Origin: Streptomyces sp. LUP30
GTDB taxonomy: Bacteria > Actinomycetota > Actinomycetes > Streptomycetales > Streptomycetaceae
Direction of reading: 5' to 3'
Assembly (NCBI RefSeq): GCF_001746365.1
Contig: NZ_MJAJ01000001.1
Span: 69,182-133,181 of the forward strand
Length of the DNA: 64,000 bases
Every line of letters starts with the position of its first letter. The stretch's first letter is position 1. This document shows positions 16,949-25,844 of the stretch, in pieces. Both the position numbers and the translations under genes were made by a program. The notes under the pieces were generated by a model. The model was given only the letters and a program-made list of their open reading frames with translations. It was not told where the DNA came from and did no database searches.

Positions 16949-17353
16949 ATGAAGCGCATGCTTGCCTCGCTCGGCGCCGCAGCGGTGCTGGCGGCCAGCG
17001 CGGTCGCCCTGACGCCGACGAGCGCGTCGGCGGCGAGCGGCTGCTGGGGGAACGCGGGCCAGAAGACCGGACCCGGCGGCCAGACGTACAGCACCCGCTA
17101 CTGCCACAACTACCAGGGGAACACCGTCGGACAGGGCAACCGGCTCACCGGCTACCTGTACGCCGGTGACAACTGGTTCGTCTGCCAGACACAGGCGGGC
17201 GAAAACGTGCCGGTCGGCAACGCCCGTAACAACTGGTGGCTCTTCACCCAAGGCGATGAGGCCTACGACGACGGAGGCTGGGGCTGGTTCCCGGCCAACA
17301 AGGTCTCGGGCGGCAACAACTACGAGCCCATCCCGGGTCTCAACATCTGCTGA
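16949..17353 (+). CDS. Small secreted protein
   Basis: A 134-aa precursor with a typical Sec signal peptide: MKRMLASLGA, a hydrophobic alanine-rich core and cleavage expected near SASAA-SG (about residue 29). The mature part has four Cys, many Gly, Asn and Trp residues and reads TYSTRYCHNYQGNT and NNWWLFTQGDEAYDDGGWGW, like the SH3-type beta domains of small Streptomyces exoproteins. GGAAGG precedes ATG 16949. It sits just outside the IS5 element with about 120 bases of upstream sequence for a promoter. Function unknown. Confidence 0.75.
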   Translation: MKRMLASLGAAAVLAASAVALTPTSASAASGCWGNAGQKTGPGGQTYSTRYCHNYQGNTVGQGNRLTGYLYAGDNWFVCQTQAGENVPVGNARNNWWLFTQGDEAYDDGGWGWFPANKVSGGNNYEPIPGLNIC

Positions 17354-17527
17354 CGCCCAGCTGACGGCGGGGTTCCGACTTCCTCGGAGGGGAGCCGGAA
17401 CGCCCGCCTCCGTGCTTTGCCACGCCGTTGTATCCCGGAGGCCGCGCCCGAGACATGGGCGGGAGCTAGAAGGGTGTTGCACAAGGCCTTGCTTGGGCAG
17501 GTCAGAGCCGTGATCGCGGTCTTCTGG

Positions 17528-17705
17528 TCATGATGCGAGGGCGAGGTTGTGCATGTGTGCGCCGGCCTGGATCGCGTGGTGGAGGCCGTCGCCGCGCTGC
17601 CGGCAGTCGCGCAGGATCTTGTGGTTCTTCATCCGGCCGATCACATGCTCCACCCGTGCACGCCCCTCGTGCCGGGCACGGCCGCTCATCCGGCGTGCTC
17701 AGCGT
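17528..17705 (-). mobile_element. IS5-family transposase C-terminal fragment
   Basis: Reads RARVEHVIGRMKNHKILRDC, then QRGDGLHHAIQAGAHMHNLA to a stop at 17528. This is the final Glu-containing segment of a DDE_4-type IS5 transposase distinct from the intact copy at 15829. It ends right beside the stop of the next gene. Confidence 0.7.
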
Positions 17706-17708
17706 GGT

Positions 17709-18629
17709 TCACTGCGCTGGGGCGTTCACCAGTGCCTCGGGCAGGTAGGCGGAGTGGACGTGGAGCTGCCAGCCGTGTGCGGTGTGGGCGAGGGCGGCCA
17801 GCGTGACGGCTGCCACCGGCAGCAGGCTCTTGGCGGCCGGCTCGGCGCCGACGCTCTCGCGGTGCGCGACGAGCCGGTCGTGGAGGGCTCGCTCGAAGGC
17901 GGCTTGATCGTCGTCGAGCAGGACGCGCAGGAGTCGCTGGTCGGGCGTGAGCGTGCCGGCCGCGTCGAGCTGCTGTGCCGTACGCGTGCGGTGGGCTGCG
18001 TCCGGCTTGGCCAGCGGCGCCGGGGACGGGTGGGCGTCCTCGGGGACGTCGAGGTAGCCGCACAGGGCGTCCATCTCGGCGAGGTCGGCGGGTGCGGAGA
18101 CCGATTCGCGCTCCGAGTAGGGAACGCCCTCCCGGATGGCGGGTGCGTAGTCCCGGAGCAGCATGGGGCCGATGAACCGGTCTTTGTGTCCTATCAGTCC
18201 GCTGATGACGGACCACTGGAACGCGTCGGTCCACGTCCGCGCCGTGGTCGGCGGGTGGGCGGGCTCGTACGTCTCCTCGTAGTGCAGGTCCTGGTTGCTG
18301 AGGGTCCTCGTCGCCAGTGGGAGGGGGATCTCGAAGTCGCCGTCGGGGAAGCAAGCCAGGCTCAGCACGCCCAACGCGCATTCGGCGGCCGTGAGCAGGG
18401 CGGTGCGCGAGTCGGGCGTGTGCAGGGCGGGGTCGGACACGGTGCGTGCGCCGAGGTGGTCGGCCAGCTCCTCGCCGAGTTCCCTGAGCCCGCGCCGCAG
18501 CGGGATCGGGTTCCAGACCATGTCGTGCCACCGGTTGAAGGTCCGGCCGGCCATGTCGTCGAGGGCCTGCTCGATGCGCTGTTCCGTCACGTTGTGACGC
18601 GTCACTTCGTTGATCGTCATGCGAGCCAT
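17709..18629 (-). CDS. Imm49-like immunity family protein
   Basis: About 306 aa from ATG 18629 (MARMTINEVTRHN); ATG 18620 is an alternative. Segments such as TWTDAFQWSVISGLIGHKDR, DDDQAAFERALHDRLVAH and a C-terminal LLPVAAVTLAALAH with YLPEAL follow the plan of the Imm49 family, proposed immunity proteins of polymorphic toxin systems and common as orphans in Streptomyces. No toxin gene is adjacent. It is cytosolic by sequence. Family assignment is from memory of the pattern and should be searched. Confidence 0.5.
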   Translation of the reverse strand: MARMTINEVTRHNVTEQRIEQALDDMAGRTFNRWHDMVWNPIPLRRGLRELGEELADHLGARTVSDPALHTPDSRTALLTAAECALGVLSLACFPDGDFEIPLPLATRTLSNQDLHYEETYEPAHPPTTARTWTDAFQWSVISGLIGHKDRFIGPMLLRDYAPAIREGVPYSERESVSAPADLAEMDALCGYLDVPEDAHPSPAPLAKPDAAHRTRTAQQLDAAGTLTPDQRLLRVLLDDDQAAFERALHDRLVAHRESVGAEPAAKSLLPVAAVTLAALAHTAHGWQLHVHSAYLPEALVNAPAQ

Positions 18630-18693
18630 CCTGGCAGTGACCACCGACAGTCCAGTTCCCATCGATCCGCACCCTCTGGTTCGTACACCTGTG

Positions 18694-18722
18694 CTTGGGG
18701 CTGTCGTCGACGGACTCCAGCC
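18694..18722 (+). repeat. 29-bp inverted repeat, left copy
   Basis: Begins CTTGGGGCTGTCG and is the exact reverse complement of 19376-19404. The pair brackets about 650 bases containing an ASCH-like pseudogene. Confidence 0.8.
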
Positions 18723-18844
18723 AGAGCCGCGCTGTACAACCGCCTTCTGGCTCCGGCTCAGCGAGTACGTCAGGCGGAATGCCCATCCGAAATCAGAGCC
18801 TGGATCTCGTCTTCGGTGAAGCCGCGGTGGAAGGGATCGGCGTC

Positions 18845-19200
18845 CGGCTTCCTGCTTACGCCGGGCTGGTCGACGTACACGAGCGCGCAGAAGGGCCGCC
18901 TGTACATCCATGCGGCAGGCCGCGCCCACCGCGAGACGCTCGAGTTGGCAGCCACCTTCGGCCTGAGGCTCCCGGAGGACGCCGTCTCGTCGGCGATCAA
19001 CGGTCACGTCACCCTGGTCGACGTGGTCACTGGCTCCTTCCCCTGCGCGTCGGCCAGCACCCAGTGGTGGTGGCCCCGCATTGTCCACCGGGGGAATACG
19101 ACCAGCCGCTGCCGCGCCGGGGGCGGCTGAGCCAGTGGAGCTACGAAGTGCCCGCCGAAGAGCACGCCGGCCGTCCGGGTGACGTCGGTGCAGATCCGTA
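18845..19200 (+). pseudogene. ASCH-domain-like protein, broken
   Basis: The plus strand reads KGRLYIHAAGRAHRETLELA, then GHVTLVDVVTGSF, and in a shifted frame PLPRRGRLSQW. ASCH domains (RNA-binding folds of actinobacterial small proteins) share the order RLLIHA, a GAVxGxVxLVDV strand and a closing proline-rich PRG. A frame change in the last third and absence of a start make it a pseudogene. Confidence 0.45.
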
Positions 19201-19375
19201 ACCTCGCCGCTCTGCCCCCGTTCTCCCTACACACTGCGACTCGAAGTAGCGCTCGATACTCGGCGGCAGCGACGACCCCGGCCCGGCACCCGACGACGTC
19301 GGGGCGTTGAGTCGTCCGCCCGCACGATGGGCTGAGCTTGCCCGCATGGACAAGACGCGCCCGATGAATTGGACC

Positions 19376-19404
19376 GGCTGGAGTCCGTCGACGACAGCCC
19401 CAAG
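19376..19404 (-). repeat. 29-bp inverted repeat, right copy
   Basis: Exact reverse complement of 18694-18722. No transposase lies between the copies, so this may be a non-autonomous element or the product of an inversion. Confidence 0.8.
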
Positions 19405-19420
19405 CCGTTCTCCTGGCGGC

Positions 19421-20272
19421 TCATAAGGCCGGCGAGCTAGGCAGCCGGGGTGCCGTGCAGAACTCGCGAGCACCGCGCAGTGTGGTACGCAGGTTCCGCT
19501 GGGTCGCCCGGCTGTCGAGGCGTACGTCGAGGGCGCCGGGCAGAGTGCTGTGGGCCCGTAGGCCCTCCGGCAGCCGGGAGGCGTCCAGGCCGTCGCGCCT
19601 GGCGATCAGGGTGCCGAGCTCGTGCCGGCTCAGAGCGTCGGCCCCGGCGAGGTGGTGAATCCCGGAAGTGTCGCACGTCGCCAGCTCCAGCAGGGCGGCG
19701 GCCAGGTCGGTGACGTGGACCGGGCAGCGGATGTCGTCTTTGAACAGGACGCCGTCGCGGGTGCCGACGGCGAGGTCGTGCACGGCGCGCTCATGTACCG
19801 AACGCCCGTGGCCGATGATCAATGAGGTGCGGGCGACCACTGCTTTTGGGTACACGACGCGAACTCCGGTCTCCGCCGCGGCTTTCGCTGCTCCGTACGG
19901 CGTGACCGGGTCAGGGAGACAGGTCTCGTCGTAGTGGGCGCGGGCGCCGGAGAACACCGCATCGCTGGATACCTGGACCAGACGGCTTCCGTACTTCGCC
20001 GCGGCCATCGCGACCCGCACAGGGCTCTCCGCCGTCACCGCCCAGTCGCCTTTGACGCTCGATGCGTTGACGACGAAGTGGGGGCATAACTCGGCCATGA
20101 CGGCGTCCAGGCGTGCGGCGTCCCGCAGATCAAGGGGGCGCCAGGCGACCTCGGAGGGGTCGTCGGGCTTGGTCGCGTGGTACGTCGCGGCTGTGGCGTG
20201 CCCGGCGGCTCTCGCCTGCCGGACCAGCTCGGCCCCCAGGAAGCCGCTGCCACCGATGATCAGAGCTTTCAT
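19421..20272 (-). CDS. NAD(P)-dependent sugar-nucleotide-reductase-like SDR
   Basis: A 283-aa extended SDR close to dTDP-4-dehydrorhamnose reductase (RfbD-like). It starts MKALIIGGSGFLGAELVRQA (GxxGxxG cofactor loop), has VNASSVKGDWAV, VQVSSDAVFSG and the catalytic PYGAAKAAAE (YxxxK). ATG 20272 is chosen because the upstream extension of the frame has no Rossmann-like sequence. It stands alone, with no sugar cluster around it, so the substrate is open. Confidence 0.75.
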   Translation of the reverse strand: MKALIIGGSGFLGAELVRQARAAGHATAATYHATKPDDPSEVAWRPLDLRDAARLDAVMAELCPHFVVNASSVKGDWAVTAESPVRVAMAAAKYGSRLVQVSSDAVFSGARAHYDETCLPDPVTPYGAAKAAAETGVRVVYPKAVVARTSLIIGHGRSVHERAVHDLAVGTRDGVLFKDDIRCPVHVTDLAAALLELATCDTSGIHHLAGADALSRHELGTLIARRDGLDASRLPEGLRAHSTLPGALDVRLDSRATQRNLRTTLRGAREFCTAPRLPSSPAL

Positions 20273-20539
20273 GTGCGCCACGGTAGACGGGTCTGCATAC
20301 GTACCGGCGGAGTCGGGTTCCGAGCCTCCGGGCCGGGGGACGGTCCCGGCCGCGGCGCACCACGGTTCGACGACAAAGGCGGTCACCCCCGAGTTCGGGT
20401 GACCGCCCTGTCAGCGTGTCCGGTCTGGTGCCGGCCGCCGTGGCCTAGTTGTTGGGCCCGGCGGGCGGCGGGCCGCTCCCCGGGGCCTGGCCACCCGTCT
20501 CGCCCGGTGCCGCTTCTGCTGGCTGCCAGATGTAGCGGA

Positions 20540-20824
20540 TGTCTGGCTCTGCGCAACATGGCCACCATGACCGGCCTGTACCCACTCGCCGTACTCTCCG
20601 ACTGCGTCGTCTACCCCTCCCCCGGCGACAACCCCCTCACCTTCCTCCCCTACGCCACCTCCGGCAAGCCCCAACCCGGCGCCTTCCGCCTCGGCCCCAC
20701 ACCCGGCCTGGCCAAACTCGAAGGCGCCCAGACCATGCTCTGGGCCGTCGACCTCATGGAACAAGGCCACAACCCCGCCCGCCACATCAAAACCGGCGAC
20801 GCCCTCCACCACGAAGGAGAGTAG
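20540..20824 (+). pseudogene. tap: Telomere-associated protein Tap, C-terminal fragment
   Basis: Reads ALRNMATMTGLYPLAVLSDC, VVYPSPGDNPLTFLPYA, GAFRLGPTPGLAK and GHNPARHIKTGDALHHEGE with a stop at 20822. I recall this as the conserved end of Streptomyces Tap-type proteins, which bind telomeric DNA and recruit the terminal protein. The N-terminal part is missing. The Tpg-like start 90 bases downstream in the same order supports the call. Confidence 0.6.
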
Positions 20825-20913
20825 GCAAGTGCCTGACACCGGCCCGCCGCACAGGACCTGGTCCGCCGGCCGACACGCGCGACCAGGACCCGACCGTCGA
20901 GAAGGGCTGAGCT

Positions 20914-21118
20914 GTGGCAGAGATCGAGGACGCCATCGAGCGAGCCGACCGGGAGAGATTCACCCGCCAGCCCCCCAAGACCCTCAAATGGCCAGATCGG
21001 CTACCTTGATCCGGCAGTTGGGCAGCGCGAAGGCCGTCGCCGAAGAGATCGGCGTCACCGCCGACTCCGTCAACCGCTACCGGCGCGGCGCCCGCAAGCA
21101 CGCCCGCCACACGGCTGA
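20914..21118 (+). pseudogene. tpg: Terminal protein Tpg, N-terminal fragment
   Basis: GTG 20914 opens AEIEDAIERADRERFTRQPP, then after a one-base frameshift near 20,985 AQIGYLIRQLGSAKAVAEEI and GVTADSVNRYRRGARK. This is the N-terminal HTH region of the telomere-protecting terminal protein that is covalently attached to the 5' ends of linear Streptomyces replicons. It is cut off at about 21,118 by IS110 sequence. Confidence 0.75.
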
Positions 21119-21698
21119 CGAAGGGGCTGGCCAACCGCAAGGTCCGCAATGCCAGAGCTCTGGCCGAGACGGCCGCCGAGGCCGCCGAGCGCCAGCACAC
21201 CCGCAGTCCCCGGGGAGAAGACCGTCGCCAAGCTGGTCCACACCCTGACGGAGGAGGTGATGGCCCTCAACGAGCAGATCCGCGAGATGGACAAGCTCAT
21301 CGAGGGCCGGTTTCGCGAGCACGAGCTCGCCGACATCGTCCTGAGCGTCCCGGGCGTCGGCACCGTTCTCGGTGCCGAGTTCATCGCCGCTGTCGGCGGC
21401 AGCCTGGACGACTTCGATTCCCCAGATGCCTTGGCGGCCTTCGCCGGCGTCACTCCCGCTCCCCGCGACTCCGGCAAGGTCAGCGGCAACCTCCACCGGC
21501 CGGTCGTCTACCACCGAAGACTTCAACGCGTCTTCTACACCTCGGCGCTGGTCAGCGTCCGCTATGACCCGAACTCGCGGAATTTGCGCCGAAGGGAAGA
21601 AGCACGCCCAAGCCGTGCTCGCCCTCGCCCGCCGAAGCGTCAACGTCATTTGGGCTCCGATCCGTGACCGGCGATGCTACGAAGTGACACGCCGGTGA
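21119..21698 (+). mobile_element. IS110-family transposase C-terminal half
   Basis: Reads EKTVAKLVHTLTEEVMALNE, ELADIVLSVPGVGTVLGAEF, AFAGVTPAPRDSGKVSGN and VFYTSALVSVRYDPNSR, the transposase_20 region of DEDD IS110 recombinases. A frame change near 21,580 precedes GKKHAQAVLALARRSVNVIW and the stop. The DEDD N-terminal domain is missing. Confidence 0.8.
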
Positions 21699-21901
21699 CC
21701 ACGGCAGCGCAGCGCTCGCGTTCTACGTGCACGTCAAGGGCGGCATGACCGAATGGCGCGGCCACTACGCCTCGTTCCTGGGGCATCTCGGCGGCGGGCG
21801 CGATCCGGGGAGACCAGAACTCGGGAGCGTCATGCATTCGGACACGCTCTCCTCGTCGAGGGCCAAGAGCCAGCCACCTCGGGACGGGAAGAGGGCCGAG
21901 C

Positions 21902-22441
21902 TCAGTCGCTCCGCTGCCGCTGCTCTGCCGCCGCCTTAATTCCGTCCAGCGTGGCGTGCATGGCTTCGCGCAGCTCACCGAGACGGAGGGCCACGAGATA
22001 CTCTTCCTTGTCAGGCATCCGGTCGATGGCAGCGCTCAGCCCTGAGCGTCCGGGGCCGAGTCGCACAGTTTGCCGAAGCAAGGTGCCTCCTGCCTCAGGC
22101 GTGAGCGTGAAGCGCCATGTTGCCATTGGCTCCGCAAGGCTCAGCGTTGCCTTCCCGAAGCGGCCGTCCGCATCGAGGACGCGCCACGCGAAAGCCCGCT
22201 CTGGGTCGAGTTCGGTGATCTGGGAAACCGTGCGCCAGGCACCGATCACGGGATGCTGGTTGTGGCCTGCGAAGCGAGCCCCCAGCGCGGGAGCCGTCGC
22301 GTCATCGAGCCATTCCGTGCGGTGCAGTTCACGACTCCAACGGGCTGGGACTTGAATGTCGATCGCGATCTCCCATACGGCCGATGTAGCCGCAGCAACG
22401 AAGGTCTCACATTGAGCGCCAGGCATATCCGTGTATCGCAT
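21902..22441 (-). CDS. SRPBCC-family (polyketide cyclase-like) protein
   Basis: A 179-aa START/SRPBCC fold candidate. ATG 22441 has GGAG about seven bases before it, so the longer in-frame extension is not used. The sequence shows the usual order: an N-terminal strand MRYTDMPGAQCETFVAAA, WEIAIDIQVPARWS, LGARFAGHNQHP, AWRTVSQITELDPERAFAWR, GGTLLRQTVRLGP and a long C-terminal helix. Such proteins bind small hydrophobic ligands. It lies downstream of, and in the same direction as, the DUF6817-reductase fusion, so the two may be co-transcribed. Confidence 0.75.
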   Translation of the reverse strand: MRYTDMPGAQCETFVAAATSAVWEIAIDIQVPARWSRELHRTEWLDDATAPALGARFAGHNQHPVIGAWRTVSQITELDPERAFAWRVLDADGRFGKATLSLAEPMATWRFTLTPEAGGTLLRQTVRLGPGRSGLSAAIDRMPDKEEYLVALRLGELREAMHATLDGIKAAAEQRQRSD

Positions 22442-22599
22442 CTCGTCTCCGTGATCCTGGGGTGCTCGCCACACCATTGCGGACATGGCAGGAAGTCCGG
22501 TGAAGTCGGGCAACTGTCGTTCAGCGCGCCGGCTTTCAGTCGAGTGCTGGCGCCGGCGCCCGGGGTGCTTCGGCAAGTCAGAGGGCTCTCCTGCCCTGC

Positions 22600-24051
22600 T
22601 CAATCGGTGGCCAGCTCGGTCACCAACCGAGTGACGATGGGTACGGCGACGTTGTGTCGACGAGCAGCCCGCAGCAGTGCCCCGCCGATGGCATCCAGTT
22701 CCAGCTGACGCCCCGCCTCCGCGTCGCGTTGCATCGAGGACTTCGCTCCGGCCGGGAAGGCGTCGTACAGCGCCAGAGCCTTCGCGGGGTCGGCGGGGGC
22801 GCCGCAGGCCCGACTGACAGCGGCGGCCTCCTCGACGAGCGCTACCAGTTCCTGCCGACGCTCGGTCCTGACGCCGCCCATGGTGAGTTCGTATCGCGTC
22901 GTGAGCAGTGCGAAGGGCGCGAGGAAGGCCAGTTTGGCCCAGAGCAGGGCGGTCTCGTCCTCGGCCACCCGAGCCTTTACCCCGGCGGCTTGCAACATGG
23001 CAGCCAGGTCCTCCAGCCGTTGTGCCGGTCCGGTCAGATCGATCTCGGTGAAGGGGCTGCCGTGTTCGATGATGCCCGGTGAGACGCGGGTCGACTCGAC
23101 CCGGATGACCCCGGGCGCAACCCGGTTGACACCGTAACGTCGGCGCAGAGCTTCGGGATGCTCAAGGCCATTGAGCAGGGGCACCACGAGGCCGTTTTCA
23201 AGCATGGCGGGCGGGACCCGCTCCAACGCTGCACCCAGGGCAATGTGCTTGACGGTCACCAGACACAGGTCGACCGGTTCGTGCAGCATGGTGTCCGCCT
23301 CCACCTTGGCGGTGAAGTCGCCGAATTGCCGGCTGCGCACGCGCAGGCCGTTCTGGCGGAGTGCCTGCGCGGTTGTCTCGCCGGACAGGCAGACGACCCG
23401 GTGGCCGGCGCGAGACAGCAGCGCGGCGAGCAGGCCGCCGACGCCTCCGGGGCCCAGGACCGTCACGGTGGATCGGCGCGCGGTGTCGACGGCGGTGGAG
23501 GATGGGGTGGTGAGCACTGTGTGGCAGTCCTTCCAGGCGGGCGGACTCAGCAGCAATCGGAGGCGGGTGAAGAGGACGAGGAGGTCAGGCCCCCAGCGCT
23601 CGCGGAACGCGGGGTCGACTCGGGCGATGTCGAGTTCGTTGGCGGCGGACAGCTCGGTGAAGTCCTGCCGCAGCCCGAGGTCCGGGGCGAGGGTTCGGCC
23701 GGTGAACCGATCGCGGAACGCGGGGTCGGAATCGCCCAACGTCGGGTAGGAGGCGATCCGGTCGCAACTGGCGTAGAAGTACACCAGTGCTTCGGCTTCG
23801 GCGCCGATCACCGTGGCCAGCTCTCCGCGGCGGTCGAGGGGGAGCAGTGCGGTGGCGAATCCGTCGGTGCTGTAGAAGGCGTGGCACAGGCCCGCGAGTT
23901 GCAGGGCGGGGCGGGCGCCCCAGGCGGCGAGCTGCTGCTGGACCCGTTGCAGATGGGCGAGGAGGGTGCCGCCGGGGTGCTCGATGTTCGCGGCGCCGAG
24001 CCGGCGCAGCAGGTCGGTGGCCCGAGCTGTGGCGGCGGGCGGGGTGGACAT
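22600..24051 (-). CDS. DUF6817 - ketopantoate-reductase-like fusion protein
   Basis: A 483-aa two-domain protein. Residues 1-170 look like the DUF6817 family (LLRRLGAANIEHPGGTLLAH, LQLAGLCHAFYSTDGFATAL). Residues about 190-483 are a PanE/ApbA-type reductase: VTVLGPGGVGGLLAALLSRA is the NADPH loop, VTVKHIALGAAL and VVPLLNGLEHPEAL follow, then LLWAKLAFLAPFALLTT and a C-terminal helical dimerisation domain. AAGGAACC precedes ATG 24051. It is divergent from a LysR regulator with a palindrome between them. The fusion suggests both parts act on one substrate; ketopantoate itself is not proven. Confidence 0.75.
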   Translation of the reverse strand: MSTPPAATARATDLLRRLGAANIEHPGGTLLAHLQRVQQQLAAWGARPALQLAGLCHAFYSTDGFATALLPLDRRGELATVIGAEAEALVYFYASCDRIASYPTLGDSDPAFRDRFTGRTLAPDLGLRQDFTELSAANELDIARVDPAFRERWGPDLLVLFTRLRLLLSPPAWKDCHTVLTTPSSTAVDTARRSTVTVLGPGGVGGLLAALLSRAGHRVVCLSGETTAQALRQNGLRVRSRQFGDFTAKVEADTMLHEPVDLCLVTVKHIALGAALERVPPAMLENGLVVPLLNGLEHPEALRRRYGVNRVAPGVIRVESTRVSPGIIEHGSPFTEIDLTGPAQRLEDLAAMLQAAGVKARVAEDETALLWAKLAFLAPFALLTTRYELTMGGVRTERRQELVALVEEAAAVSRACGAPADPAKALALYDAFPAGAKSSMQRDAEAGRQLELDAIGGALLRAARRHNVAVPIVTRLVTELATD

Positions 24052-24209
24052 GGCGGTGGTTCCTTTCGGCGCGTGGCGGGTCGGCGCCCGCCGTGCCTTC
24101 GCCTCACGTCCGGATCGTTGCGAAGTCAGGGCGGGTTACCGCCCGTGGCCCTGCACTGATGATCAAGCACCGCTTAAATCCAAGTCAATCCTCGTATTTG
24201 CTTGTCTAT

Positions 24210-24229
24210 ACCCAAGCGATACCTTGGGT
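24210..24229. promoter_or_regulatory. Putative LysR operator
   Basis: ACCCAAG and CTTGGGT form a perfect seven-base inverted repeat around CGATAC, directly before GTG 24234 and in the gap between divergent genes. The T-rich/A-rich spacing is compatible with LysR boxes. Most likely bound by the adjacent LysR protein. Confidence 0.5.
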
Positions 24230-24233
24230 GGCT

Positions 24234-25145
24234 GTGACTCTTGATGATCTTCGCGTCTTTGCCGCCGTGTGCCAGGCCGGCTCACTGAGTGCCGCTGCCC
24301 GCGACCTGATGTGCACACAGTCGGCGGTCAGCCAGCATGTGAAAAGGCTCGAGCGGGAACTGGGACTCAGTCTGCTCGAGCGGCAACCGCGTGGGGTCAT
24401 ACCGACTCAGGCTGGGCACGTCCTGCACTCCGCGGTCATCAATGGGCTCGGCAGCATCGACCACGCCTTGCGTCGCCTCGACGAACTCGCACGAGGAGAC
24501 AACGGTGCGGTGCGGATCACCACAGGAGCCACCACCGTCCGGCACTTCATGTCGGCGGCGATCGTCGACTTCCGTCAGCGCTTCCCCCAGGCCAGCCTGG
24601 AGTTCCAGACTGAGACCTCCAGTCGCAGCTGCTTCGACGCACTCGCCACCGACGGACTCGACCTCGCCTGGATCACCCTCGGGCCCCCGGTCCGCGGTAT
24701 CGAGCAGCGCCCGGTTGTCGAACTTCCCTGGGTGCTTGCTGTGACCGCCGACGATCCGCTGGCCGACAAACCCTTCATCGAACCCGCAGACCTGCAAGAC
24801 GCGCGGCTCATCGGGCTCCCCGAGAACTCCACCTCCCGCTCGCAGCTCGACTCCTGGCTCGGGGAATCCGGTGTACGCCCCGTCTTCGACACCAGCGTCG
24901 CCGACTGGGACACCGCGGTCCTCCTGGCCGAACTGGGGCTGGGCCATGCCATCGTTCCCACGCTCCCCCGGTGGCGCGGCCCCGGCCACTCCGACCTGCG
25001 CCTTGTCCCCATCCCCGCCCTCCCTGCCCTTACTGCAGGGTGGGCCGTGCGCCGCTGGGACGCCCTATCACCCCTGGCCCGCACCTTCGCCGACAGTGTC
25101 GCCCACCACTGCGCGACGCAGCCTCCCGGGAGCAGGACCCGGTGA
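24234..25145 (+). CDS. LysR-family transcriptional regulator
   Basis: A 303-aa LysR protein: winged HTH LRVFAAVCQAGSLSAAARDL with QSAVSQHVKRLERELGLSLL, then a periplasmic-binding-like effector domain (GAVRITTGATTVRHFMSAAI, GLDLAWITLG, LGLGHAIVPTLPRW). GTG 24234 begins exactly where homology begins (TLDDLRVF); ATG 24160 would add 25 residues and cover the palindrome. Likely autoregulates and controls the divergent fusion gene and the SRPBCC gene. Confidence 0.85.
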   Translation: MTLDDLRVFAAVCQAGSLSAAARDLMCTQSAVSQHVKRLERELGLSLLERQPRGVIPTQAGHVLHSAVINGLGSIDHALRRLDELARGDNGAVRITTGATTVRHFMSAAIVDFRQRFPQASLEFQTETSSRSCFDALATDGLDLAWITLGPPVRGIEQRPVVELPWVLAVTADDPLADKPFIEPADLQDARLIGLPENSTSRSQLDSWLGESGVRPVFDTSVADWDTAVLLAELGLGHAIVPTLPRWRGPGHSDLRLVPIPALPALTAGWAVRRWDALSPLARTFADSVAHHCATQPPGSRTR

Positions 25146-25338
25146 CGTGACCCTCTGGCTTTATCGAGCAGTAGTGACGTCACTTGTCGATGGGTTTGGG
25201 AGGCGCCCGGTCCCACTGGCTTTGTCCACGAGTACGGGTTCTGGTCCAACTTCTGTGGAGCCCTCACACTCTGTAACCTGCCGGGACTGGATGGCCCCTT
25301 CGTCGCTCGCTGACAGACTTGTTTGGGATCATGCCCGC

Positions 25339-25836
25339 ATGGACTTCGACCTCGCCCCACCAAACGGCGTTGGCTCGTTGCGGATCGGTATGACTCGACA
25401 CGCGGCCAACACCGCGTTGGACTCGCTCCGCGTTCCTTCTGCGATCTCGGAGTCCGACCGGTCGGGACAGCACGTGTTCCGTCCCAGCGGGCTGATGATC
25501 AGCAGCCACTGCGCGCGCGACATGCTCGAAGCCATCGAGCTGGGAAGACCGTCGTCCCAGAGGGACCGAGTGTCGTTCCAGGGTGTGGACGTGTTCGCGC
25601 TTCCGGCCCGCGAGGTCGTCCGGCGCGTCGGTGAGCTCACCCCGATCGAGGAAGATCCTGACGACGACGCTTCCTTCATCGCCCCGGACTTGCTGCTGAG
25701 CTTCTGGCGTCCGTTCGCAGCCGACGATGAGCCGGAAGAAGAACAGGGCTACTACTTCAGCTCGGTCCTGCTGGCACGGCCTGGCTACTACGACACCCCC
25801 GCTCAGGCTGCGGAGCGACTCCAGCAGAGCTCGTGA
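25339..25836 (+). CDS. Hypothetical protein (ISL3 passenger)
   Basis: A 165-aa acidic protein starting MDFDLAPPNGVGSLRIGMTR. Conserved-looking parts include FRPSGLMISSHCARDMLEAI, FQGVDVFALPAREVVRRVGE, then LLLSFWRPFAADDEPEEEQG and YYFSSVLLARPGYYD. I believe similar proteins are scattered in Streptomyces with no known function; size and acidity would suit an immunity-type protein, but that is speculation. It ends nine bases from the convergent transposase gene inside the ISL3 repeats. Confidence 0.65.
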   Translation: MDFDLAPPNGVGSLRIGMTRHAANTALDSLRVPSAISESDRSGQHVFRPSGLMISSHCARDMLEAIELGRPSSQRDRVSFQGVDVFALPAREVVRRVGELTPIEEDPDDDASFIAPDLLLSFWRPFAADDEPEEEQGYYFSSVLLARPGYYDTPAQAAERLQQSS

Positions 25837-25844
25837 CGGTCCCG

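Noticed and set aside
17547..18800. Long plus-strand frame over the Imm49-like gene
   Set aside because: Antisense to the minus-strand gene. Only its far right part, beyond 18,845, has ASCH-like sequence, and that is reported separately.
25150..25200. Second ISL3-like end (TGGCTTTATC) left of the inverted repeat
   Set aside because: Similarity to the repeat is limited to about ten bases, not enough to set another element boundary.
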